DNA of 36,014 bases from Selenomonas sp. FOBRC6 (GCF_000286455.1 NZ_ALKG01000092.1:1-36014); one strand, 5' to 3'. Positions 16,539 through 25,880 are shown, numbered from the stretch's first letter. A program made the numbers and translations. The notes: generated by a model not told the origin, from the sequence alone.

Positions 16539-17846
16539 TTACGTTTTCGTCACACGCACGCGATCCATCTCCGTTCCGTCGGTCAGGAAGCACGCGATCT
16601 CGATCGCGTCCCGCGAGACATCCATCGTGAGATAGTTGTCCGTCTCCGGCTGCGGGAGCGTCACCTCGTCGAAGGCGTGATCGATCCAGAGATTCGGATA
16701 GCGCACATTGCCCGCAACGCCCGTGAGGATGTAGAGCGGCCCCTTCGCGTCCGGCGTCTTCTCAAAGCCGTAGATATGGCCGCGGTTGCGATACGTGTGC
16801 AGATGCGCCGTAAAGACAATGTCGATGCCGAGTTCGTCAAAGACGGGCATCCACACGCGTCCGTTGTCCTCGTCGATGCCCTCCGCGCGCTCTGGCCGCC
16901 CGTTGATCCGATACTGCAGCACATCCTTGTGCATGAGGACGATATTCCAACGCTTGCGGTGCGCCTTTAGATCGCGGCGAATCCACGCGAGCTGCTCCTC
17001 GACGAGCCCGTCCTTGAACTCCCCGATTTCCTTCTGCTGAGTGCAGAGCACGATATAGTGCGCGTCGCCGTAGTCAAAGGAATAGTAGTAACGCTCAAAC
17101 TCCTTGCTCCCGTTGCGCGGTGTCTTGAAGTAATGCAGATACGCCTCGGGCAGGCGCACCTTCCAGTCGAGATTGTACGTCTCGTGATTGCCCATGAGCG
17201 GCGCCATCGGGATCGACCGCTGCATCTCCTTGACCCCGACGAAGAACTCCGTCCATTGCAGGCGATCCTCGCCGTTGTCCACGAGATCCCCCATGCAGGC
17301 AAAGAGCTGCGCGTCCGTATTGCGCGCCCACGCCAGATGCGCGAGCTGCTTCCAGTCCGCATAGTCCGAGGACTGGGAGTCCGGGAAAATCAGCATCTTG
17401 TAGCTCTCGTTCACAGTCGGCGCATAGAGCATCTGCCAGTCCGTCGCCGCGTCCCCTGCCGTGATGCGGTACTGATAGGAATTGCCTGCCGTCAGATGGT
17501 CGAGATCCGCCGTGTACTGATAGACCTCGGTGCCGTCATCGGCAAAGCGCGCATCCTCTGCAGCAATGCGGCGCACCTCCTCCGACCCCTGCACGCGCAG
17601 CTCGACCGTCTGCTCCTCCACGGGGGATAATACCTCCCACGCGAGGACGCGTCCGTGCGCATTGTCCGCCGCAACGATCTGCCGCAGACGCTCGATATAG
17701 AATACGCCCGGGAACTGGCGCAGCGCCGTATCGCGCACGCCTCGCAGCAGATCGAGCTGCCAGAGCGCCGTCCCTCCCACCGCAAGCACGCCCGTCGCCG
17801 CAGCCGCACGAATGAAATTTCGACGATTCATCTTCTTATTTGTCAT
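16539..17846 (-). CDS. Tat-exported calcineurin-like metallophosphoesterase (purple acid phosphatase-like)
   Basis: A predicted exported phosphoesterase of 435 residues. The N-terminus MTNKKMNRRNFIRAAAATGV holds a twin-arginine signal (RRNFIR) followed by a hydrophobic segment to about residue 33, so it should be folded and cofactor-loaded before export. Residues about 65-135 resemble the N-terminal beta-sandwich of purple acid phosphatases. The catalytic core shows FPDSQ (156), GDLVDNGED (186), GNHE (219-222), LMHKD (305) and TAHLH (347-350). The first metal motif reads D-S-Q rather than D-x-H and the last reads AHLH rather than GHxH, so this is a divergent branch. Start: ATG at 17846 with GAGGG nine bases upstream. 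Substrate is unknown. Confidence 0.87.
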   Translation of the reverse strand: MTNKKMNRRNFIRAAAATGVLAVGGTALWQLDLLRGVRDTALRQFPGVFYIERLRQIVAADNAHGRVLAWEVLSPVEEQTVELRVQGSEEVRRIAAEDARFADDGTEVYQYTADLDHLTAGNSYQYRITAGDAATDWQMLYAPTVNESYKMLIFPDSQSSDYADWKQLAHLAWARNTDAQLFACMGDLVDNGEDRLQWTEFFVGVKEMQRSIPMAPLMGNHETYNLDWKVRLPEAYLHYFKTPRNGSKEFERYYYSFDYGDAHYIVLCTQQKEIGEFKDGLVEEQLAWIRRDLKAHRKRWNIVLMHKDVLQYRINGRPERAEGIDEDNGRVWMPVFDELGIDIVFTAHLHTYRNRGHIYGFEKTPDAKGPLYILTGVAGNVRYPNLWIDHAFDEVTLPQPETDNYLTMDVSRDAIEIACFLTDGTEMDRVRVTKT

Positions 17847-17920
17847 AGATTCATTCCCTCATATATTTTCAATGCCCCCCATCATAAACCTTGGTGTGGG
17901 CTTCAAGTCAATCTTTTTTC

Positions 17921-18661
17921 CTATGCCGACTGCATATAGCAGGAGGCGAACTCCTCCTCTGTCAGCCGATGCCCGTCCGCGCGCAGATCGAGACAGCGCG
18001 CGACATCCACGCAGCTGATCCGCCCGCCTGGGAGGAATGAGCCCGTATCGCACGCAATGATGTTGTTCGGCAGAAAGAGCGGCACATTGCGGCTCATATC
18101 ACGCCCGCCGATGGCCTGCGTCGGCGTATGCCCGACGACGACAAGCTCCGCGCCGCGATAGAGCTCGAAAAATTCATCGCGAATCCAGAGCAGATCACTC
18201 GATGTCTGCTTCTTGCGCATGGGATGCACGCCCGCATGGACGAAGAGAATGCTCTGCCCGCCGTGCTGCGTGCGGAAATAGAGCGGGCGCGCCTTGACGA
18301 ATGCGATCAGTTCCTCCGCCTCTGCTGTGGGAAGCGCAGCGAGCTGTCGATGCGTCACCTTGCCGCCGTTCATCAGCCAGATATTCATGGGGTCGAAGTC
18401 GTCAAGCCCGTTTGTCTTGATATAGCCGAGCATCATCGCCTCGTGGTTGCCGCAGAGCGCGTGGACATTTTCATTTTGCTCCACCTGCGCCCGCACGAAG
18501 CGCAGGACCTCGATGGAAGCAGCACCGCGATCGATATAGTCGCCGAGAAAGACAAGCATATCTTCTTTATCGTCGAATGCGATCTTTTTCCAAAGGGAAC
18601 GCAGCTTTTCCATATGACCGTGAATATCGCCCACAGCAAGAATCCGACGAAACGCCATCAT
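17921..18661 (-). CDS. Serine/threonine-type or dinucleoside-tetraphosphatase-like metallophosphatase
   Basis: A cytoplasmic calcineurin-like phosphatase of 246 residues with the full PPP-family signature near its N-terminus: GDIHG (11-15), GDYIDRG (40-46) and GNHE (71-74), with later FVHAG and VVGHTPT segments supplying further metal-binding histidines. The set fits small bacterial PPP enzymes, which include Ser/Thr protein phosphatases and symmetrical Ap4A hydrolases; sequence alone does not separate them. I start it at the double ATG 18661/18658, preceded by AAAGGGGGG; an upstream ATG at 18697 lacks such a site. It lies 74 bases upstream of the other phosphoesterase on the same strand, but their functions need not be linked. 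Confidence 0.87.
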   Translation of the reverse strand: MMAFRRILAVGDIHGHMEKLRSLWKKIAFDDKEDMLVFLGDYIDRGAASIEVLRFVRAQVEQNENVHALCGNHEAMMLGYIKTNGLDDFDPMNIWLMNGGKVTHRQLAALPTAEAEELIAFVKARPLYFRTQHGGQSILFVHAGVHPMRKKQTSSDLLWIRDEFFELYRGAELVVVGHTPTQAIGGRDMSRNVPLFLPNNIIACDTGSFLPGGRISCVDVARCLDLRADGHRLTEEEFASCYMQSA

Positions 18662-18759
18662 CGCCGCCCCCCTTTCATTTATTCTATTATACCCCATACT
18701 GTCTGAAATGAAAATGATTGTATCGAACTATTGTACTTTACACTGACACAAAGCCGTGA

Positions 18760-18788
18760 TTGACAATCCTCGCACACAGAGCTATGAT
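18760..18788 (+). promoter_or_regulatory. Sigma-A-type promoter of purBA
   Basis: TTGACA (18760-18765), a 17-base spacer and TATGAT (18783-18788) form a near-consensus promoter with a predicted start near 18795. The leader before purB is about 40 bases, too short for a purine riboswitch. I found no recognisable PurR box. Confidence 0.87.
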
Positions 18789-18835
18789 AAAGGTGTTGTT
18801 TTATGTCTTTCATGCACATGAGCAGGAGGAAGCAA

Positions 18836-20128
18836 ATGATAGAACGCTATACGCGACCAGAGATGGGACATCTCTGGTCGATCCAGAACGAGTGGCAGAC
18901 CATCCTGAACGTAGAGATTGCCGCGTGCGAGGCGATGGCGGAGCTGGGCGAGATCCCCGCCGCTGCTGTGGAGAACATTAAAAAGAATGCGAAGTTCGAT
19001 GTCGCGCGCATCAACGAGATTGAAAAGACCACCGATCACGACATCATCGCCTTCCTTACGAACCTTGAGGAGAACGTCGGCGAGGATTCGAAGTACATCC
19101 ACAAGGGGCTGACTTCGAGCGATGTCAAGGATACGGCATACTGCGTCATGATGCGCGATGCCGCCGCCATCATCCTCGACGATCTGCGCGCGTTCCGCGA
19201 GGTGCTGCGCCGCCGTGCGGACGAGTTCCGTCACACGCCCTGCATCGGGCGCACACACGGCATCCATGCCGAGCCGATGACGTTCGGGCTGAAGCTGCTG
19301 CTGTGGAGCGCGGAGATCGAGCGCGACATCGAACGCCTCACGCGCGCGCAGGAGGTCGTCTCCGTCGGCAAGCTCTCAGGCGCGGTCGGCACCTACTCAA
19401 ATATCGACCCTCGCATCGAGGAGCTGACGTGCAAGAAGCTCGGCATCACGCCCGTCCGCCTCGCAACGCAGGTCATCCAGCGCGACCGACACGCCGAGTT
19501 CGTCACGACGCTCGCTATCATCGCGGGCACGATGGAAAAGATCGCCACCGAGATCCGCAACCTGCAGCGCACGGACATCCGCGAGGCAGAGGAGTTCTTC
19601 AAGGCGGGGCAGAAGGGTTCGTCCGCGATGCCGCACAAGCGCAACCCGATCAACTGCGAGCGCGTCTCCGGCATGGCACGCCTTGTGCGCGGCAACGCCG
19701 TCGCGGCACTCGAGGACATGACGCTCTGGCACGAGCGCGACATCTCGCACTCCTCCGTCGAGCGCGTCATCCTGCCCGACGCGACCATCAACGTGGACTA
19801 CTGCCTGCATAAGCTGACGGGCATCGTGGACAAGCTCCTCGTTTACCCCGACGCCATGCTGCACAACATGAACCGCACGGGCGGGCTGATCTACAGTCAG
19901 CGCATCCTCACGGCTCTTGTGAACAAGGGCATCCTGCGCCAGACCGCATACGTCTGGGTGCAGCGCAACGCGATGAAGCGCTGGCTTGAGAAGGAAGATT
20001 TCCGCACGAATGTCGAAAAGGACGCCGACATCTCTGCACATCTCACGAAGGAAGAGATTGACGCCTGCTTCGACTATACCTATTTCCTGCGCCATGTGGA
20101 CTCCATATTCGCGCGCTTTGATCTTTGA
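18836..20128 (+). CDS. purB: Adenylosuccinate lyase
   Basis: Catalyses two fumarate-releasing steps of purine synthesis: SAICAR to AICAR and adenylosuccinate to AMP. The 430-residue length is typical of the short bacterial form. The start at 18836 (MIERYTRPEMGHLW) follows AGGAGG by eight bases; an earlier in-frame ATG at 18803 lies just after the predicted transcript start and has no ribosome site. Visible are TTDHDI and GLTSSDVKDT in the substrate region, GRTHGIHAEP (catalytic His near 141), and the superfamily signature GSSAMPHKRNP (261-271). purA follows 28 bases downstream, so both steps to AMP are encoded together. Confidence 0.97.
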   Translation: MIERYTRPEMGHLWSIQNEWQTILNVEIAACEAMAELGEIPAAAVENIKKNAKFDVARINEIEKTTDHDIIAFLTNLEENVGEDSKYIHKGLTSSDVKDTAYCVMMRDAAAIILDDLRAFREVLRRRADEFRHTPCIGRTHGIHAEPMTFGLKLLLWSAEIERDIERLTRAQEVVSVGKLSGAVGTYSNIDPRIEELTCKKLGITPVRLATQVIQRDRHAEFVTTLAIIAGTMEKIATEIRNLQRTDIREAEEFFKAGQKGSSAMPHKRNPINCERVSGMARLVRGNAVAALEDMTLWHERDISHSSVERVILPDATINVDYCLHKLTGIVDKLLVYPDAMLHNMNRTGGLIYSQRILTALVNKGILRQTAYVWVQRNAMKRWLEKEDFRTNVEKDADISAHLTKEEIDACFDYTYFLRHVDSIFARFDL

Positions 20129-20156
20129 GGGAAAGAATTAAAAGGGGGACTCAATT

Positions 20157-21443
20157 ATGTCAACCATCGTTATCACGGGAACCCAGTGGGGCGACGAGGG
20201 CAAAGGGAAGATCGTCGACTACCTCGCAAGCAAGGCGGACACCGTCGTCCGCTTCCAGGGCGGCTGCAACGCGGGGCACACCGTCGTCGCAGCGGGTGAG
20301 GAGTATAAACTGCGCCTCCTGCCCTCGGGCATCCTCTACAAGGGCACGCTCAACATCATCGCGAACGGCGTCGCATTTGACCCCGAGGTCTGCCTACAGG
20401 AGATGGACGCCATGGCAGCGCGCGGCATCGACACGTCGAACATCCGCATCTCTGACCGCGCGCACGTCGTCATGCCCTATCATCGCCTGATGGACGGCAT
20501 CGGCGATGCACAGCGCGGCGCGGACAAGATTGGCACGACGGGACGCGGCATTGGACCCTGCTACATGGATCGCGACGACCGCATCGGCATCCGCGTCTGT
20601 GACCTCATGGAAAAGGAAGAGTTCGCAAAGAAGCTCAAGAAGAACCTCGACATCAAAAACGGCGAGCTTGCCGCCGTCTACTTCCACGAGCCGCTCGACT
20701 ACGACGAGGTGCTCGCGGAGTACGAGGGCTATGCAGAGCGTCTGCGTCCGCTCGTCACAGACACGATCCCGCTCGTCAACGAGGAGATCGATGCAGGGCG
20801 CAAGGTGCTCTTCGAGGGCGCACAGGCGACCATGCTCGACATCGACTACGGCACCTATCCCTATGTCACGGCGTCCCACCCCATCTCGGGCGGTGTCACC
20901 ATCGGTGCGGGCGTTGCCCCGAAGAAGATCGACAGAGTCGTCGGCGTCGTCAAGGCATACTGCACGCGCGTCGGCGAGGGTCCCTTCCCCACCGAGCAGC
21001 TGAACGAGATCGGCGACAAACTACGCGAGGCAGGGCATGAGTTTGGCACTGTCACGGGACGTCCGCGCCGCACGGGCTGGCTCGACGCCGTTGTCGTCCG
21101 CCACGCAGGCCTCCTATCAGGCATTGACTACATGGCGGTCACGCGCCTCGACATCCTCGACGGCTTCGACGAGATCAAGATCTGTACGGGCTACAAGTAC
21201 AAGAGGCAGCTGCTGAAGGGCGTCCCCGCGAGCCTCAACGTCCTCGCCGAGGTTGAGCCGGTCTACGAGACCTTCCCTGGCTGGAAGACGGACATCTCCG
21301 GCATCCGCAGCTACGAGGAGCTGCCCGAGAACGCGCGCAAGTACCTCGAGCGCATGGCGGAGGTCACGGGCATCGCCCTCGGCATCATCTCCGTCGGCCC
21401 CTCGCGCGAACAGACCATCATCCTCGACAAGGATATGTTCTAA
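20157..21443 (+). CDS. purA: Adenylosuccinate synthetase
   Basis: Joins IMP and aspartate using GTP to give adenylosuccinate, the first committed step to AMP. The 428-residue product matches the family length. It shows the GTP loop WGDEGKGK (11-18, catalytic Asp 13), GCNAGHT (36-42), GTTGRGIGPCY, FEGAQATMLDIDYGTYPYVT, and the late GRPRRTGWLDAV segment. The ATG follows AGGGGG at suitable spacing. It is the second gene of a purBA operon and is closed by a strong terminator. Confidence 0.98.
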   Translation: MSTIVITGTQWGDEGKGKIVDYLASKADTVVRFQGGCNAGHTVVAAGEEYKLRLLPSGILYKGTLNIIANGVAFDPEVCLQEMDAMAARGIDTSNIRISDRAHVVMPYHRLMDGIGDAQRGADKIGTTGRGIGPCYMDRDDRIGIRVCDLMEKEEFAKKLKKNLDIKNGELAAVYFHEPLDYDEVLAEYEGYAERLRPLVTDTIPLVNEEIDAGRKVLFEGAQATMLDIDYGTYPYVTASHPISGGVTIGAGVAPKKIDRVVGVVKAYCTRVGEGPFPTEQLNEIGDKLREAGHEFGTVTGRPRRTGWLDAVVVRHAGLLSGIDYMAVTRLDILDGFDEIKICTGYKYKRQLLKGVPASLNVLAEVEPVYETFPGWKTDISGIRSYEELPENARKYLERMAEVTGIALGIISVGPSREQTIILDKDMF

Positions 21444-21457
21444 AGAATCGCATACAG

Positions 21458-21500
21458 AACGGCACGATATGAGCGCATCTCATATCGTGCCGTTTTCGTT
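21458..21500 (+). terminator. Rho-independent terminator of purBA
   Basis: Two perfect 16-base arms (21458-21473 and 21479-21494) with loop CGCAT, followed by a T-rich tail (TTTTCGTTT). It lies between convergent purA (+) and the glycosylase gene (-). The T-run is present only for + strand transcription. Confidence 0.92.
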
Positions 21501-21507
21501 TACTGCT

Positions 21508-22116
21508 TTATTCAGCGACCTCGAATCCCGCCTCGACAAAGAACTTCCGATACGCCTCGGCTTTTTTCTCCAGTTTCATCGGATAGGCGCGAGAGGTGGA
21601 CGGCAGGCGCGTGACGAGGAGGTCGCGGTCGCCGCAGCGCGCAGAGATCGTCTCGCCCGTCTTGAAATCCTTTGCCTTTACCTCCGCCTCAAGCAGGGAG
21701 AGCAGGATCTCCGTCGCCTTGCCGCCCGTCGTGCAGATGCGCCGACAGCCCGGGATCTCTGCGAGCACTGCGGGCAGATCGACCTTCTCCACGACCTCGA
21801 GGAACGCATCGGAAGCGTTGCCATGCGTGCGGATCGCGCGGCGCACGGTTGGGCACGAACCGATGCCGCGCTCCGTGAGGAACGCTTTGATCCGCTCCGC
21901 ATCGAACGCTTTCTCACCCACACGCTGAAAATACGTAGCATCGCCAAAGAAGACGAGCCCGTAGACACGCCACATATCGTTTTGGAAGTTCGGGTAGTGG
22001 AACTCCATCGTCCGCTTCTCCGGCGCGGGCGGGAACGTCCCCATCATCAGCACCGTCGCCTTCGGCGGCAGGAATGGCGGGAACGGGCGCAGTTCAATTT
22101 CCTGTGTGTCAGTCAT
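21508..22116 (-). CDS. Uracil-DNA glycosylase superfamily protein
   Basis: A predicted single-domain DNA base-excision enzyme of 202 residues. Near the N-terminus, VLMMGTFPPAPEKR resembles the water-activating motif of the superfamily, followed by FHYPNFQNDMWRV, a pattern seen in the less-studied branches that include hypoxanthine/uracil glycosylases. Near the C-terminus, LPSTSRAYPM occupies the place of the DNA-intercalating loop. The usual Asp/Asn of the first motif is not evident, so substrate and activity are uncertain. Start: ATG at 22116 preceded by GGAGG. It lies downstream of the YeiH-like gene on the same strand, separated by a hairpin. Confidence 0.8.
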   Translation of the reverse strand: MTDTQEIELRPFPPFLPPKATVLMMGTFPPAPEKRTMEFHYPNFQNDMWRVYGLVFFGDATYFQRVGEKAFDAERIKAFLTERGIGSCPTVRRAIRTHGNASDAFLEVVEKVDLPAVLAEIPGCRRICTTGGKATEILLSLLEAEVKAKDFKTGETISARCGDRDLLVTRLPSTSRAYPMKLEKKAEAYRKFFVEAGFEVAE

Positions 22117-22159
22117 ACTTCCTCCGTTCTTCGAGACAAGATGGATGTATCTTAGAGAG

Positions 22160-22192
22160 TTGGTGCGGTGTTCCTAAGCGAACCCGCACCAA
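22160..22192 (-). other. Hairpin between the YeiH-like and glycosylase genes
   Basis: TTGGTGCGG (22160-22168) pairs exactly with CCGCACCAA (22184-22192). No T-run follows on the - strand, so termination would be inefficient. It could be a partial terminator or an mRNA end stabiliser for the YeiH-like gene. Confidence 0.5.
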
Positions 22193-22195
22193 TTA

Positions 22196-23179
22196 TTATA
22201 GCAGCCCCAGTGCATGCTGCACAATCAGCGACGTACCCGCCACCGCAATCCAGCAGACCATGCCGAGCGCGAGCGGACGCAAGCCGTTCTTTACGAGCGA
22301 GGGCAGATCCGTATTCAGCCCGATTGCACTCATCGCGAGCACGATGGCAAATTTGCCGAGCGTCCCGAGCCCATGCGAAATCTCTGCAGGAATGATGCCC
22401 GTCGTGTTCACAATGCACGCAAGCACGAAGTACAGCACGAACATCGGAAAAATGCGCTTCAGCGAGAAGCCCGCCCCGCTCTCCTTTGCCCCCTTCATCA
22501 CGAGCAGAGAGAAGAAGAGGCAGACCGGCACGATCATCAGCGTGCGTGTCAGCTTCACAATCGTCGCATATGCGCCCGCGTCATGACTGTACGCATAGCC
22601 CGCCGCAACCACGGACGAGGTATCGTTGATCGCCGTCCCCGCCCACATACCGAAGCCAAAGTCGGACATCCCCATCGAGTGCCCGATGAACGGGAATATA
22701 AAGACCGCAAGCACATTGAAGAAGAAAATCGTTGCAATCGAGATCACGACATCCCGATCCTTTGCCCCAATCACGGGCGCAACCGCTGCAATCGCAGAGC
22801 CGCCGCAGATCGCCGTGCCTGCACCGACGAGCGAGGTCATGTCACGGTCAAGCCCGAGCACCTTGCCCATGAGGAACGCCGCGCCAAACGCCGCAAGCAG
22901 CGTGAATACCATGACGTAGAGCGACTGCTCCCCGACCTCCACAACGTGAAAGAGATTCATCTCGAAGCCGAGCAGGATGATCGCATACTGCAGAATCTTC
23001 TTGCCCGTGAATTTGATGCCCTCCTCCACCGCCTTCGGCCGTCGCTTCTTTGCGAACAGCATACCAAGCAGAATACCGAAGACAGGACCTCCCACGATGG
23101 GAAAGCACAGCCCCAGAATGTACGCTGGGATCGCAAAGAGCAGGGCATAGAAAATGCCGTCCATGTATTCACGTTTCAT
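22196..23179 (-). CDS. YeiH/UPF0324 family integral membrane protein (putative sulfate exporter family)
   Basis: A 327-residue polytopic membrane protein with about ten hydrophobic segments. Family marks are GILLGMLFAKKRRPK near the N-terminus, GKKILQYAIILLGFEMNL, LVGAGTAICGGSAIAA, and GMWAGTAINDTSSVVAAGYAY. Pfam groups this family as a conserved hypothetical/putative sulfate exporter, but transport has been shown for few members and the substrate is open. I start it at the ATG at 23179, five to six bases after AGAAGGA; ATGs at 23185 and 23203 are alternatives with poorer sites. It is flanked upstream by the chemotaxis receptor's terminator, so it is probably transcribed on its own or with the glycosylase gene. 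Confidence 0.87.
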   Translation of the reverse strand: MKREYMDGIFYALLFAIPAYILGLCFPIVGGPVFGILLGMLFAKKRRPKAVEEGIKFTGKKILQYAIILLGFEMNLFHVVEVGEQSLYVMVFTLLAAFGAAFLMGKVLGLDRDMTSLVGAGTAICGGSAIAAVAPVIGAKDRDVVISIATIFFFNVLAVFIFPFIGHSMGMSDFGFGMWAGTAINDTSSVVAAGYAYSHDAGAYATIVKLTRTLMIVPVCLFFSLLVMKGAKESGAGFSLKRIFPMFVLYFVLACIVNTTGIIPAEISHGLGTLGKFAIVLAMSAIGLNTDLPSLVKNGLRPLALGMVCWIAVAGTSLIVQHALGLL

Positions 23180-23240
23180 AAACATCCTTCTCTCAGAATC
23201 CATTTTCTTTTATCTTACACCTTTTCCCCGTGGAATGCAC

Positions 23241-23282
23241 GAAAAATAACAGTCTGCTCTCCTCGTAAGGATCGCAGACTGT
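23241..23282 (-). terminator. Terminator of the chemotaxis receptor gene
   Basis: On the - strand, ACAGTCTGC (23282-23274) and GCAGACTGT (23257-23249) form a perfect stem, followed by TATTTTT. It lies 22 bases after the receptor stop codon. Confidence 0.85.
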
Positions 23283-23304
23283 CGTGCGTTTTCTGTTATG
23301 AATC

Positions 23305-25275
23305 TCAGGTCTGGAACTGCTTCGTGATCTGCTGCAGCTCCTGTGCGATCTCAGACAACGTGCGGGTCGCAGCCGCAATCTCCGACATGGAGGCGGCCTG
23401 TTCCTCGGTCACGGCCGAGATATTCGATACCTCTTCCTGCATCTTCGTGTCCGCATCGCTCGAGCCGCTGCTGAGCTCCTCGATGGAGTTGACAGCACGC
23501 TGATTGTTCTGCTGTACCGACTGCGCGATCTGTGCAATGTGGTTGATGCTCTCCGAAAGAGACTCAATGTGCGAAGCGATTGCCGTAAACTTCTCACCGG
23601 AACGATGGATCTCCTCCACGCTGTTCTCGACATTCACGGACTGTTCCTCCATTGCACGGAACGTCTTATCCATCTGAACCGCATTCCCATTGAGGAGCTC
23701 GGAGATATTCGCCGTCGCTTCCTTCGACTGCTCGGCGAGTTTCCGCACCTCATCCGCAACGACGGAGAAGCCCTTGCCGTGCTCGCCGGCACGCGCCGCC
23801 TCAATCGCTGCATTAAGCGCAAGGAGGTTCGTCTGCTCAGAGATGCTCGTGATCATCTCGACGATGCTCGAGACCTCATGTGCGCTCTCCTGCAGGCCGC
23901 GCACAGTTTCCGTAACAACAGCCGCCCCATCCTTCAGCGTGTTCATCTTACTGATCGTATGGTTGAGGATGGCCTGTCCATCACGTGTCTCATCCTCCGT
24001 CATTTTCGCGGAGGTGACAATCTCCTTGATGACATCTGTCACCTCACCAATGCTGGAGGATGCCTCCTGCATCATCGCTGCGGCAGAGACGATCGTCTCA
24101 CTCTGCGCCGTCGAGGTCTCTGCAATCTGCGCGACGGAGTTTGCGGCAAACTCGGATGCCTGCGCCGCTTCCTGTGTATTCGCCGTCAGATCGGAGGAGG
24201 ATGCCGCAACTCTTCCTGCCGTCTCACTGAGCTGGCGTATGAGCTTGCGGAGATTCTCCGTCATATTGCAAAATGCGTTGTGCAGCGTGCCGATCTCATC
24301 CGTACGATCCGTGGACTGCGGCACGCTGCGCAGATCCCCGCGTGCAACGTTCGACGCGAACGCCGCGAGATTTTCGACTGGAACGGAGATGAGGCGAGCG
24401 ATATAGAAGAGGATCGCTGCGAGCAGAACGAATGCCGCAATCGTGATGCCCACCATGATGCCGAGGAGCTCGGTTGCGGAGGCATACACCTCCGCCTGCG
24501 GCACGCACAGAACGAGCACCCATCCGGAATCACCGACAGGCACCGAGGCGTAGAAATTATCCGAGCTGTTCGGACTCGATGTGAATACGGGCTTTCCGGA
24601 GAGGAATGTCGACGCCAGCGCCTTCAGGTCGGGGTCGTCCACCGAGGAGATGCTGTTGTCAAGGGAATACTTGTCATGATAGATGAAATTGCCTTCCTTC
24701 GAGATCAGGAATGCCTTCCCCGTTTCGTAGATCTTTGCCTTCGAGAGCATCTCTCTGGCCATATCGAGGTTCAGATCGCAGCCCGCAACGCCCACAAGAT
24801 TTCCGCCGCTCCGAATCGCAGAACTGAAACTGACGACCGGCGTACCGTTGGCCGCCTTATAGACAGCCGACTGACACACCTTCGTCGATTCCGCCGCCTC
24901 CTTGTACCAGCCGCGAGAGGTTGCGTCAAAATCGCTGGGAATATCAAATCCTGCGCCGTCAATGAACGGCTGATCGGGAAACCCGACAAAGAAATCAGAC
25001 GTTTTGGTTGCAAATTCCTGCGCCCCCAACATCATCTCATCGTATGAGGCATTCTCCGTCCCCCACAGCCGCGTAACCGTCTCGAGCTGACGGGATTTCG
25101 CCTGAAGCGCCGTATTGATATTGGCAGCATTCACCTCCGCCATCTGAATCATCTCACGCGATGCGACATCCTTGATGCTGTCCGACGCCTTCCAATAAAT
25201 CGTCCCCAGCAGTATGAGGAAAACGAAGATCAGCGGCACGCCGACCAGCATCATAACCTTTGCACGCAAATTCAT
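23305..25275 (-). CDS. Methyl-accepting chemotaxis protein with periplasmic dCache-like sensor
   Basis: A transmembrane chemoreceptor that passes ligand signals to CheA/CheW. In the 656-residue form the order is: first membrane segment (about 8-27), periplasmic sensor (about 30-268) with the dCache-like [11 protein letters not shown] and [19 protein letters not shown] segments, second membrane segment (271-293), HAMP (about 294-350), and a long cytoplasmic coiled coil whose tip reads [25 protein letters not shown]-type motifs often bind amino acids or other small carboxylates, so that is a guess for the ligand. No C-terminal CheR-binding pentapeptide is seen. The start is uncertain: ATG at 25275 fits best with GAGGGGAT upstream, while 25287 and 25338 are possible. 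It implies a motile organism. Confidence 0.93.
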   Translation of the reverse strand: MNLRAKVMMLVGVPLIFVFLILLGTIYWKASDSIKDVASREMIQMAEVNAANINTALQAKSRQLETVTRLWGTENASYDEMMLGAQEFATKTSDFFVGFPDQPFIDGAGFDIPSDFDATSRGWYKEAAESTKVCQSAVYKAANGTPVVSFSSAIRSGGNLVGVAGCDLNLDMAREMLSKAKIYETGKAFLISKEGNFIYHDKYSLDNSISSVDDPDLKALASTFLSGKPVFTSSPNSSDNFYASVPVGDSGWVLVLCVPQAEVYASATELLGIMVGITIAAFVLLAAILFYIARLISVPVENLAAFASNVARGDLRSVPQSTDRTDEIGTLHNAFCNMTENLRKLIRQLSETAGRVAASSSDLTANTQEAAQASEFAANSVAQIAETSTAQSETIVSAAAMMQEASSSIGEVTDVIKEIVTSAKMTEDETRDGQAILNHTISKMNTLKDGAAVVTETVRGLQESAHEVSSIVEMITSISEQTNLLALNAAIEAARAGEHGKGFSVVADEVRKLAEQSKEATANISELLNGNAVQMDKTFRAMEEQSVNVENSVEEIHRSGEKFTAIASHIESLSESINHIAQIAQSVQQNNQRAVNSIEELSSGSSDADTKMQEEVSNISAVTEEQAASMSEIAAATRTLSEIAQELQQITKQFQT

Positions 25276-25338
25276 TTGAACGTCCATCCCCTCTAGAATC
25301 CCAGAATTAAGGAAGCTCTGGTATGTGGCAGACTGCAT

Positions 25339-25426
25339 TTTATCAGCGATTCCTTAACTAAACAACCCCCTTTTTCATGTATTTTACATCTTTCTCCGCC
25401 AATTGTCTATAGGTATCGCTGATAAA
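25339..25426. repeat. 12-bp inverted repeat upstream of the chemotaxis receptor
   Basis: TTTATCAGCGAT (25339-25350) and its exact complement ATCGCTGATAAA (25415-25426) flank 64 bases in the leader or promoter region of the receptor gene. The arms contain GCTGATAA, one mismatch from the flagellar sigma-28 -10 element GCCGATAA, but I see no matching TAAA at the right distance on either strand. It may be a regulator-binding pair or chance. Confidence 0.4.
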
Positions 25427-25475
25427 TAAACAGCATCCGATTGGTGCCGCATGGATCCGCGTTTCCTGAAAGGAC

Positions 25476-25844
25476 TTATTTTGTCATGCAGTCCGCCCAC
25501 TCCTTCTCGCGGAATCCCGTGAGCACGCAGTCCTTCGTGATGAGCAGCGGGCGCTTCACGAGCATCCCGTCGGAGGCGAGCACAGCGTACTGCTCCTCTT
25601 CCGTCATCTCGGGCAGCTTGTCTTTCAGCCCAAGCTCGCGGTAGATCATGCCGCTCGTGTTGAAGAATCGCTTCAACGGCAGCCCGCTCCGTTCGTGCCA
25701 CACACGCAGTTCGTCTGCCGTCGGCTTCTCCGTCTTGATATCGCGCATCTGCGCATCGCAGCCGTGCGCGCGCAGGAACTTCTCCGCCTTCTGACAGGTC
25801 GAGCACTTCGGATAGCCGATGAAGAGCACATCTTTATTTGACAT
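25476..25844 (-). CDS. ArsC/Spx family thioredoxin-fold protein
   Basis: A small cytoplasmic thioredoxin-fold protein of 122 residues, the usual length of this family. It has the redox motif CSTC at residues 14-17 in YPKCSTCQKAEKFL, then RDIKTEKPTADEL and a late VKRPLLITKD segment typical of both arsenate reductase-like and Spx/MgsR-like proteins. The Lys-Arg-Pro segment occupies the substrate-loop position, but no arsenic genes lie nearby, so a stress or redox role is at least as likely. The ATG is preceded by AAGGAGG with eight-base spacing. It is divergent from hsp20, with promoters in the shared spacer. Confidence 0.87.
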   Translation of the reverse strand: MSNKDVLFIGYPKCSTCQKAEKFLRAHGCDAQMRDIKTEKPTADELRVWHERSGLPLKRFFNTSGMIYRELGLKDKLPEMTEEEQYAVLASDGMLVKRPLLITKDCVLTGFREKEWADCMTK

Positions 25845-25880
25845 TGTATTTCCTCCTTGTAAACATGTCTTGCTTTCTCC

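Noticed and set aside
18789-18835. Purine riboswitch in front of purBA
   Set aside because: The predicted leader is only about 40 bases, too short for the aptamer, and no conserved core is present.
22214-23503. + strand open frame of 429 codons opposite the YeiH-like gene
   Set aside because: Its translation is Arg/His-rich and hydrophilic throughout, typical of the antisense of a membrane protein in G+C-rich DNA.
23539-25047. Long + strand open frame of 502 codons opposite the chemotaxis receptor
   Set aside because: The receptor is unambiguous on the - strand; the antisense translation is Arg/His/Cys-rich without domains.
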